From Pempheris klunzingeri (lineage: Eukaryota; Chordata; Actinopteri; Acropomatiformes; Pempheridae), in the NCBI RefSeq assembly GCF_042242105.1, contig NC_092028.1:13625338-13689337 (forward strand): a stretch of 64,000 bases of DNA, read 5' to 3'. Both the position numbers and the translations under genes were made by a program. A model generated the notes under the pieces. The model did no database searches, had not been told where the DNA came from, and was given only the letters and a program-made list of their open reading frames with translations. This document shows, one piece after another, positions 55,301 to 64,000 of the stretch. Within the stretch, counting starts at the first letter, position 1; every line of letters starts with the position of its first letter.

Positions 55301-58300
55301 ATAGCAGAAATATCCCTGTGTAGACTTTGCTGCATGTAACCCCAACATCAAGTGTTAAATACAATATCTCCAGTGCAAATACTGATATTGTGCATCAGAG
55401 TCTAGGCATCATTTCCACTTTGTGTTGATTATTTCTTGATTGGCTTTTTCATCTTCACAGAGGTTTGATTCCCTCCCTGTCATAAATTCTAAAGTAGCAG
55501 CCACAGCACTTGTCACATGAAAAGTAGTCCGGAGGCAGAATCAAATTGATTGTTCTTGGTCATGGAATCACAGAGCTCACAGTGAATTCTTTCTTGTTGA
55601 TCAGTTTTAGCTGGATTTCTGGGGCCCATATCAAATCAGCTGTTAGTTCTGCTGAATCACCCCAAGGGGGCTAATGAGCTTGGCACACACACAAGCCTGT
55701 GTCCACCAAACGGTCTTTTTCTAGAAATGTCGTTTTTCTGCGCTGACCTATCTTTTCTTCTTTTCAATTCTCCCGCAGGACCAATGATGAACTGGTGTCG
55801 TTCCTGTCGCAGCAAAGAGACAAGAACTTCCTCAAGTCCCATGGCAGAGAGAATGCTCGGTGAGTACGCTAGCTGTAACACACATGTGGTCTGCATTTTT
55901 ACTTTTAATCCAAGCTTTTCCCCATAAATTAAATGATTGTTCAGATTCTTTGACATAAGTTTGTTGTTTCTCAATGGAAGCGATGCACATAACATTCGGA
56001 CACAACATGGACATAAACTGACTATGTGTCCTGTGGATCAGCAGCAGCAAATTGTACCAGTTAACAAAGCATTTTAAACTCCTTTTGATATGTTGATGAT
56101 TGCTTCAGATCAATTTAAACTGTGCTCTGTTTTTAAGGTTTATCAAGAAGCAGGGCCTTGACCGTCTCTTCCATGAGTGTGACAACCACATGTGGCGTCT
56201 GGGCGAACGCAGCATCCCAGAAGGCCTGGAGGTCTCAGGTGGCTCTGATTGGTTTGCGCTCACCCGCCGCTTCGTGGAGTACGTCATCAATTCTCAGGAT
56301 GCCCTGGTGTCAGGGCTGAAGCAGTTCTATTCCTACGCTCTGCTCCCTGCTGAGGTAAGTAAGCCTTAGGTGGTCTGTTTATCTCCCGTAGTTGAGACAG
56401 ACAGTTTGATATACAAGTCTGCCTCATGCTCGTCCTCCCCTGCCAAGTGAGAAGAGCCTAGCGGCGGAGATAATGTAATACTTTAAGCTTTCAGGCACAG
56501 TGTGCAGCAGAGGTGCCAGACGAGAGACGGGTTCACTAGAGTTTATCTCACTTTTCCTGGTTTAATGTCTCAGAGGAGGCGCAGCGGCTTGTTCCCGGTT
56601 GTTTGGTGCAATAGAGGCATAACCTTTTTGCAATTTAGAGTCAGCGGTTAGAAACTGTTTATACATGTTCCTGACAGTTTACAGTAACACCGCCTTTGAA
56701 TTGTAGTGCACAGCAGAGCAGAAATAATGTATTCACACCCGCACCCCTTTGTTGCCAGTCCTTCTTCCACACGGTGCTCGGGAACAGCCACATGTGCGAC
56801 ACTTTGGTGGACAACAACCTGCGCGTCACCAACTGGAATCGGAAGCTGGGCTGTAAATGCCAGTACAAGCACATCGTCGACTGGTGTGGCTGCTCGCCCA
56901 ATGATTTCAAACCACAAGACCTCATCCGGATCCAGGTGAGTGAGCCAGATGGGGGCCAGCTGTAGAAAATCCTAGCTTGTAGCCTTTCATGTTGTGTTGC
57001 TCAAGTTTGTTTCAGTGTCTCAAACGCAGATTTCTGTTCTTTTTTTTCTTTTTCAAGCAACTGACCCGTCCAACATTCTTCGCTCGCAAGTTTGAGTCAA
57101 CAGTGAATCAGGAGGCCATTGACATCCTGGACACGCATCTATACGGCCAGTATGCTCCAGGGACCGTTGCCATCAAGGCGTACTGGGAGAGCCTGTTTGA
57201 ACAGTTGGATGGCGTGGGCTCACTCAGTGACGTCGCTCTCACTGCTTATTCTTCTTTCTTTCGCTTGGGCCTCAAGAATCTGGCGACCACTCAGAGCAAT
57301 GTAGAGGCCTGCAGGTCCGTAGACACGTTTTTTTTTATCTTTAAATGACAAAACAAGTGTATATTCACCTCCTTAGATGTGATTTTTCTTTTTCTTCCAC
57401 TCATTGCAGGTTTGAACCACTAGGCCACCCTCTCTCTGTACACGTGTACTTTTATGACGACCGTTTCCAAGGGTACCTGGTGCGTCAGGAAGTCCAGTCT
57501 GTGGGTTCAAAGGCCAGGGAGACACTGGAGATGTGGGCAGTGCCTCAAGTAACGCTCGTCCTCGAGGCAAACCTTAAAGAGTTTGAAAGGCTCAAGAATT
57601 TGGAGGTAAGTGGACTTCTTGTCTGAAGAAGAAGGGGATTCTTCATTATCATTGAAGTCTCTGTACAAAGTTTTTGTATGAGGTACCTTAAAAAAAACTG
57701 CTATATAGGAAGATTTTCTTGCTGATATGATAAATTGCCGTGGTTTTATCAGGGCTTGATCTGACCAAAAATTAAAGTTTTGAAGTTTAATTAATTTTAA
57801 AAAATGTGTTAATATTGGGGGGAAGGCTAGTGCAGAAAATGCTAACATACTATCTCACCTTCTCCTCAAATAAGATATGAAAGTCGGTGACGTAGGAGAC
57901 ATTGTTTTTGCTGTGTGTCACACAACCAATCATTATTTTAGGACTCTTCACAGTGTGAATCCTTTTGCCTTTCTCCCGGGCAGGTCGGCACAGAGTGGGA
58001 TCCTAAAGAAAGAATATTTCGGAACTTCGGTGGGGTCATCAGCCCTTTGAATGAACCACTAGCGGTGCAGAAGTGGGCACGTGGTCCCAACCTCACAGCC
58101 ACTATTGTATGGATTGACCCAGCTCTGGTGGTGGCAGCATCTTATGACATCACCGTGGATGTGGATGCAGAGTACACACAGTACAAACCCCCGCTACAGC
58201 GCCCCCTGCGGCCCGGGACCTGGACGGTACGAGTGTTAAAACAGTGGGATCGTGTGGCGGAAGTTCGCTTCCTGGTCATGCCTCTCACCTTCAAAGATAA

Positions 58301-59012
58301 GGAGCCATTACGCAAAGGTGAGACGTAGACTCAGAGCATGTGATTGTCAGTGTGCTAGTTTGAGGGATAATGCTGGTGACATTCTAATATTTTTATTATT
58401 GTCATTATTTCCCATGAGAATACCAAAACTAACAGTTGTCCACATCCCTACTCTCACTCAGTTTTTGGACAACATCAGAGCTGTATAGCAAAGAGGAATA
58501 AAGTAAATTAGGTTTTGATACACAGGTAATACATTGGTCTTTACGTGGGGTTGTTGATAAGAAAAAAAAATAGAATATCACCAGACTCAGCCCTGGCTGA
58601 AGGTTTAAAGTTTCATATGTGATAACTTTTTAAAGCTCATTCTCCCCTTTGTTTTTCTCTTTATCTGTATAAATGAATGTCCACTCCAGAGGAGGACAGC
58701 TGGCTCCATGAAGGTCCTCCAGGTAACCTGTACCTGGAGCAGAGCTTCCAGCAGCTGAGCTCCGTGCTGAAGCTGCCCCCCCAGGAGCCTGCCATGCAGG
58801 AGGCCCAGCGTAAAGCCCAGCTGGTGGGTCCGCCCCTCGATGCGTGGGTGGACAGCAGCGTAGGGACCTTCTGGGTGACAGGCGACCTCTGCGCCACACA
58901 GACTTCCTCTTGCCCAGCTGTCGGATCCTGCTCCAAGACGGCGTGGAGCTCTCTGTCCCCAGACCCCAAGTCTGAACTGGGCCCAGTCAAAAGTGACGGG
59001 CGGATCAGGTAG
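45988..59012 (+). CDS. xylt2: Xylosyltransferase 2 (proteoglycan core protein)
   Basis: Eleven exons join in phase to 873 aa (human about 865): 45988-46119, 50922-51447, 52407-52582, 54215-54417, 55779-55859, 56138-56354, 56759-56935, 57058-57314, 57410-57605, 57984-58317 and 58690-59012. The enzyme transfers xylose from UDP-xylose to serine on core proteins, the first step of heparan and chondroitin sulfate linker synthesis in the Golgi. It is a type II membrane protein: a short [15 protein letters not shown] cytosolic end, a membrane anchor at about residues 16-33, and a basic stem in exon 2. A GT14 catalytic domain follows, with [61 protein letters not shown] and [14 protein letters not shown] (from residue 486). 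The C-terminal xylosyltransferase domain has [34 protein letters not shown] and the ending [12 protein letters not shown]. The start fits the conserved first residues; no upstream in-frame ATG was seen. Confidence 0.97.
46160..46240. repeat. TTAGC/GCTAGC-rich cluster in xylt2 intron 1
   Basis: Just after exon 1 several GTTAGC and GCTAGC words occur within 80 bp (AGCTAGCCGTTAGC, GGTTAGCTCG, GCGTTAGCTGATGCTAGC, AAGTTAGC). Such clusters are frequent near 5' ends of teleost genes. No function is known to me. Confidence 0.55.
46296..46332. repeat. CTGT/CT simple repeat in xylt2 intron 1
   Basis: A short CTGT run is followed by a CT run and then CTGT again. A separate GGCA tetranucleotide run lies at about 47104-47128. 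Confidence 0.85.
49925..50037 (+). pseudogene. Decayed partial copy of xylt2 exon 2 inside intron 1
   Basis: This 113-bp segment matches the first 110 bp of xylt2 exon 2 (50925-51034) in the same orientation, about 1 kb upstream of it. The first 18 bases (AAAACACGACGGTCTAAG) are identical. The middle is diverged with a net change of 2 bases, which shifts the frame. The final block of 50 bases, from CTTTGGGAGAAAC to GCAGATGGAG, differs at one position. The homology begins almost exactly at the exon border and does not include the exon's pyrimidine tract. No usable donor follows, and a stop (TAG) lies shortly after, so it looks like a nonfunctional exon relic. Confidence 0.85.
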
Positions 59013-60299
59013 CCCCAACAGAGGAGAGACTGTAGACTTCAAAACGTACACAGGAAGACTGAGGGAGAGCTGGACCTGCACTGTAGAGCTCCAAGAGGAC
59101 CTGTGTGAACCGGATACAAACTGTCTCAGAGGTCGACTCAGAGCTCAAGGGCACATAAACAACAAGGCATCTTCCTGCACTGAGAAGTCGACATATTCTC
59201 AGTGACGTGCTAAAACAGACTTGAAAGAGGAGGATATGACTGCTGGAAATTTGCACAAAGAAGTTTGCAAGCGCAAAGACTCATGTCATTGTTTCCTGAA
59301 TGGTTACACGGACGCCAGATGTGTTGTGTTGTTTTGCTGGCATGCAGGTTTTCAGTCGGGGTTTGTTGGGGTCGCACTTTGAAAAGAACCCTTTGCGCAT
59401 GTTTGAACTCTTTTTGGGGGGAAAAAAAAAAACAGTTCTCACTTTTCCTCTGCGTTGAAAGAATCAGGAAGAAGTTGTCCAAATTCAACAGCAGGCTCCA
59501 CGCCGTGTACTATCCTCGTTTTAAGGGAGAGTGGAACCTCTGAATCATATTGTTGTGCTTATTTTGAAGCATTATTATATAAGCATAAAGAGCAGGCAGA
59601 TAAAGTGCACTTTACTGTAAGACGATAATGTTAAACAGAGGTTACTCGGTTACAGTGTGAGAAGTTTAAAAAGTCATGGATCAGGTCACATCACTTCATT
59701 TTATCGTAGACTCTAAGGCACATACACGCACCGTCACTCCCCTGCACAGACACATCACTAAAGTACTAAATACTTGGACTGTGTTGGGAAAACATAAGGA
59801 AAGAGCGTGAGGGTCCTTAGGTTTAGAGTCTTATTTAATTTTTAGTTCTGTTTTACTGTGGCATATAATTTTTTACACGTTTTTTTTATATATTTGTTTT
59901 GTCTGTTCGTTCCCTGAACAAGCTGTTAAGTATTAAGTTGTCTTTGATATCCACTCTGGGTTGTTTTTCTGGTCAAAGGAAGTGCCTAGACAGCTGCAGA
60001 CGACAATGGGGGTGCATTCAGAACCCCTTTGAAATAGGTGACAAAACGATCTCAATGCTACAGTTCAGTGCAGCGCTGATGAAGATCGTTGATACAGTTG
60101 AAACCATCAGAACAAGGTGCGCAAAAATGGCCCTCGGGTTGAGATTATTTTGTCAGATGTCGTTTTCCGATGTCAAGAATGAGCTTAAAAGCTGAAAACC
60201 CCAAAAATGTTTTTGCTTTCTGGCTCCAGAATTCTTTGAACTAAAGCCAAACTTAGCCAAGTGAAGAAAATGTGGATAAAACGTTCTAGTTTGGTGACA

Positions 60300-60536
60300 C
60301 ACGTTTATCAGCTTTCCCGTGGAGTTGAATGAGAAGATTGATGCCGTGCTTTCACAGTAAAGATGAAGCTACAGCCGGGTAATGTAGCTTAGCGCCTGCT
60401 TCCTGTCTTGGTGCTAAGCTACGAGCTTAGCTTCATATTTACCACACGAAGGTGAAAATGGCAGCCATCTTCTCACCCAAGCCAAGTCATCTAACTCTAG
60501 ACAAGACTATGAATAAGTGTTTTTCTCAAAATGTCG
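60300..60536. repeat. Fold-back repeat in the xylt2 3' UTR
   Basis: Two inverted arms face each other around a short loop near 60397-60410. GTAGCTTAGCGCC (about 60384) pairs with GGTGCTAAGCTAC (about 60410). GTAAAGATGAAGCT (60357-60370) pairs with AGCTTCATATTTAC (60429-60442). GAGAAGATTGATGCC (60331-60345) pairs with GGCAGCCATCTTCTC (60460-60474). The arms match the repeat at 8671-9001, so this is a compact copy of the same family. Confidence 0.8.
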
Positions 60537-61304
60537 AACCTTTCTTTTGAATGCCAGACTTTTAAACTGTAATCTTGGTTAGACACGACATGTTGTACCT
60601 ACCGTGTATCAGCAGTATTCGTTGCTCTGTTTGCCTCACAGGTCGGTTACTGTTAGTGTTTAATTTCCTATGGTGCATTTCAGTTCAAGTCCTCTAACCA
60701 GAAATGGTAAACAGTACACTGTCGGTTTGTGGTTTTAGTTTTAAAGTGATCAAGAGAATCTAAGCTGCCTTTATTTGGTGGAAAAAGAAGAATTGTTTAC
60801 CAAGGGGTAAAATCTTCCAGAGATGTGCAATGAATGCCTTTGACAGAGGACAGTGAACCCCTCCCTCTGTGTCTTAGTTTGCATCATGTGACCTTTTGTG
60901 TTCTGTAACAATAGTCGTCCACCATATGAGTTTTCAAGTGACCTTGTTTACCTTGCACAGTACAGTTGCTTCAGTGAAGCCCCAGTTTTATTGATATATG
61001 AGAGCAGAGCAATGGGCGTAACAGATGTTATTTTTCTATACTGTCTGAGAGGAAGTGTGTATGTTGTCCGTTCATCTCCAGCGCTCTGTTAAACCATTAA
61101 AATCTGCTGTCTGATTATGTTGTATTTGACAGTCCCACCTGTTCAGTGGCGCTTGCAGCAGACCTCCCGTTTGCGGCGGGGTGGGAGATGGAGGTCTCCG
61201 TCCGGTTGGTGAGTCACCCCGTGGCTCTGTGTGTGAGTAAGAAACCACAGCCTGTCACTGTTTACCTCTGGAAACGCTGATATGGGCATCCTGACTGATG
61301 ACTC

Positions 61305-61310
61305 AATAAA
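61305..61310 (+). terminator. xylt2: xylt2 distal polyadenylation signal
   Basis: Canonical AATAAA, about 490 bp upstream of the next gene's start codon on the same strand. The proximal ATTAAA at 61096-61101 is the alternative. Confidence 0.45.
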
Positions 61311-61798
61311 AATACACTTAAATTAAGTTTCTTTTTTTAATGCTTTTAATCTTTAACTGAACTCTGGTGGTATCGAGGTGGTGATTCTTTGTTTATTATA
61401 TTGACAGACGACATTAAACTCGTTTTTTGTCTTAAATGAGCAGTTTCCAGTAGGTTTATGGGATGTTTTTTTCCCTTTAAAGCAGACGTGGGTGGTAGGA
61501 CAGGAGCTCTCCAGGGTGCTGAACAGTTCCTCGTCGTCACTTCCTTGTAAAAAATTCTCGACATGGTTGTACTTCATAAATACTGTAAACGACACCTCTG
61601 CAACACTTTGATATAAATATTTAGTCAGGTTTGTGCGTGCTTCAGCGCACGGCTCGATGCAGTTTTACGTCTTTGTCGGGGATATAAACCCAAAGCGTGC
61701 AGGAGGAGGAAGAGGAGGGCACCACTGAAGGAGAGGAGGTTTAGTTTATTTACAGGAGCTCGTCTGCTTCGGCCCAGAAAACACAGTGACCGTATCGA

Positions 61799-61936
61799 AT
61801 GGACGGGACGGACGACGTCTGTGGAGCACAGAGGAGGGAGATGGTTTCCTCGGACAGCGCGTACGGGTCATCTGCGGAGGACGGACAGACACCCACAGCC
61901 ACCACCTTCCCTTACAACGAAGACCTGACGCATAAG
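61799..61936 (+). CDS. First coding exon of an unidentified gene (partial)
   Basis: An ATG at 61799 opens a 46-codon frame, beginning MDGTDDVCGAQRREMV and containing SSDSAYGSSAEDGQTP. It ends at a CATAAG|GTGATT donor after 61936, in phase 0. A CpG-richer 5' region precedes it (about 61630-61790). The N terminus is acidic and Ser/Thr-rich, likely disordered, and I do not recognise the family. The remaining exons are not apparent in the last 2 kb, so the gene presumably runs past the window. It could also be a chance frame, but the start context, the donor and the position after the xylt2 3' end support a real gene. Confidence 0.5.
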
Positions 61937-64000
61937 GTGATTACTGAGCTTTGCACTAACTTTGATGGGAATCGTCTGAAATCTATCAACTCATTATTAT
62001 AATGTGTCACTTTATCATTTGCACAATAGGACTTTTTCACAGAGGACATTTTGACGAATGAGGGCTGGATTCCATTTAGCTGCTTTACCTTCTGGGTACT
62101 GGCGTAGTGCATGCTGCTTTATTGTCACAACTTCCTGGGACACAGCTCCTGTTAATTACTTTAATTTCTTAATTACTGCATAATAACTTTAAGTATTTGT
62201 TTAATACTGAACACTTTGTACCTGAAAGCTTCACCTCTGTGCCCCAGCTTTTGTTTCAAATGCACCTCAATGAAATACAGGTTTTAAGAGACTTTCCAAA
62301 AGCTTCATTTCTGTACCAAAGTCTTGGTAGCATATCCTAAATGTAAACTGTGTGACACGATCGTTACAGGTTCTGCACAATATCAACATTTTCTTAAAAC
62401 ATGTTTACCTGTAAAAACTTTATTGGTACTTGGTTCATAATTACACTGTAAATCATAAGTTAGAATCTATAATGATATTTATAGGTATAATTGATGTTTA
62501 TAGTTTAATTTCTCTATATATGATTTATTACAGTCCCAGGCGACCAAAGCCCCACATTGGGAACCACTGCAGTAAACCACTAATCAGCTGTAAGGTATTT
62601 ATCAGGTAGACCTGTACAGTCTAATGTAATCCAATACAACAGCTCTGTAGTAAACCTGCTCCAGGTCACACAGCCTCAAGAATTACCACCAAGTTGGATC
62701 AACGCCTCTCGGACAGCATCACCAAAACTGCAGTCTGATCTGTGCAGGCGGCTGCTTAGATGAGAGTTTAGGGGGTTCTGTTTTCCATATTAATATCCTC
62801 AAGTGAATAAGCTCTACTGTTGCCTACTGTGCTGTTAATTTACACCACTGCTTTTGGCGGGAGATGGAACATAACTGGTATTCAGGCCTAAAATCCTGTT
62901 AATCCCTCTGTGATCACGTGCAGTAAATCAAGGAGCCAAATTCCTTACCTAGACACACACACACACACACACACACAGATGTATCATATGTAACACAGTA
63001 TAAAACTGGCCAGAGCTCAATCCTAAATCTTATTGTTTTGCTGGATTAAAATAAAACACTTTTGAGACATTAGTGTTTTTATTGTCAGATAAACAGATGC
63101 ATATCTTAGTGTGTTACTGCAGAACTAACACGGAACAAATTCTGCACATCTCGACTGATTCACAATATCAACACGTGCACAACATTTAAAAGCGTCTATT
63201 GCTTTAACACTGCAGCTGTTTTAATGTTTTCATCCACTTATAAGCTACGAGACCCTCAATAACTCAACTGTTCAGTATTAGTGGAATAAGGAGTGCATTG
63301 TTTGGGAGCCTGACAATATCCCGCTCGCTCAGTAATCAAACGTCGGGGTGAATTTGTTGTTTTTGAAGAGTCGCAGCCTGCCAGAAACTACACAGCACAC
63401 TAGATACAGATGGCTCCACTTTCTCCAGGATTAAATGGGCCAATTGGCCCTCAGTTCCTTCAATATCTAATAAACTTTTAAGCACTCTTATGTGAATGTG
63501 TGGCAAGAAGCTAGAAAATAATTAGACATTTCTTTGAGAGCACACTTGAATATACGAACTTGAAATCTCTTCAGAACTGCTCAGTGGTTTTCTAAATTCT
63601 GTTGCCAAACTTTTTAGTACACTAATTAACCTTAATTAAGACCGAATGTAAAGTTATCAGCATTTAAAACATCTGCTGAATTACATTATCGTCTCCTGCT
63701 TTCTCTCTCTGCTGAATCCGCATAGCACTGCTCACAGTTTTTAAAAAAGAAAAAACAAGCCCAGCTTTTTCTTCAGTGATAGGGTGTTAGAGATGAATTT
63801 ACATTTTTATTGAAAATCCCAGAGACCTGTGAGTGAGGGCCGCTTAGTCATCCTGACACTGTCAATAAAACACACACATGAGGCGAGGTAGATGTTTGAT
63901 TCAATAATGTTGAATACTGGTGGCTACGTGTTATTTAAATAATCGCTGCTGTGTGTGAGTCTTCTGGTCTTCTGGTCGACCAGGATGTGTCTCAGGTTAC
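61937..64000. other. Probable first intron of the 61799 gene, no feature supported
   Basis: AT-rich DNA with a (CA)n run at about 62952-62980. No exon with matching phase and splice sites could be supported. Confidence 0.4.
62952..62980. repeat. (CA)n microsatellite
   Basis: About 14 uninterrupted CA units. Confidence 0.92.

Larger units (their letters stand above)
59013..61330 (+). other. xylt2: xylt2 3' UTR
   Basis: Noncoding sequence follows the stop. Candidate signals are ATTAAA at 61096-61101 and AATAAA at 61305-61310, giving a UTR of about 2.1-2.3 kb. It contains a fold-back repeat at about 60300-60536. The open frames in it resemble nothing known. Confidence 0.6.

Overview
The window reads as nuclear DNA from a ray-finned fish, most likely a percomorph teleost. 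The coding segments are short, split by GT-AG introns, and translate into vertebrate proteins. Many introns are only about 80 to 500 bp. CA/GT microsatellites are abundant, and several dispersed repeats typical of teleost genomes are present. I see no bacterial, viral or CRISPR features. Exon joins were worked out by hand from splice consensus, reading phase and remembered family similarity; no alignment was run.

Layout. 1-6309 is intergenic or 5' flank with a short hAT-type transposon at 4252-4580. 6316-9522 (+) is arhgdia (RhoGDI-alpha, 5 coding exons, 205 aa), with a long 3' UTR to about 11.08 kb. 12019-17811 (-) is cdr2l (5 exons, 473 aa), tail-to-tail with arhgdia. 20029-30510 (-) is recql5 (19 exons, 1021 aa). 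smim5 (66 aa) is nested on the opposite strand inside recql5 intron 7. 31962-34488 (-) is a 399-aa SPRY-domain protein I cannot name, with a separate 5' UTR exon near 35.9-36.06 kb. 38412-43745 (-) is a 204-aa single-pass membrane protein with two PPxY motifs, unnamed; its position suggests a TMEM92 relationship. 45988-59012 (+) is xylt2 (xylosyltransferase 2, 11 exons, 873 aa), with a 3' UTR to about 61.1-61.3 kb. 61799-61936 (+) is a likely first coding exon of another gene that continues beyond the window.

The genes do not form a pathway: a Rho regulator, a coiled-coil protein, a DNA helicase, small membrane proteins and a Golgi glycosyltransferase. What they share is location. As I recall, the human counterparts lie on chromosome 17q (17q25 for ARHGDIA, CDR2L, RECQL5 and SMIM5; 17q21.33 for XYLT2 and TMEM92), so this is a conserved syntenic block.

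I found no convincing new multi-gene system. The observations most worth following are a decayed partial copy of xylt2 exon 2 inside xylt2 intron 1, a probable GC-AG intron in recql5, a (TG)n tract forming the 3' splice site of cdr2l exon 4, a long fold-back repeat in the xylt2 3' UTR, the unnamed PPxY membrane protein and SPRY protein, and a pair of phase-compatible exon-like segments at 36761-37023.
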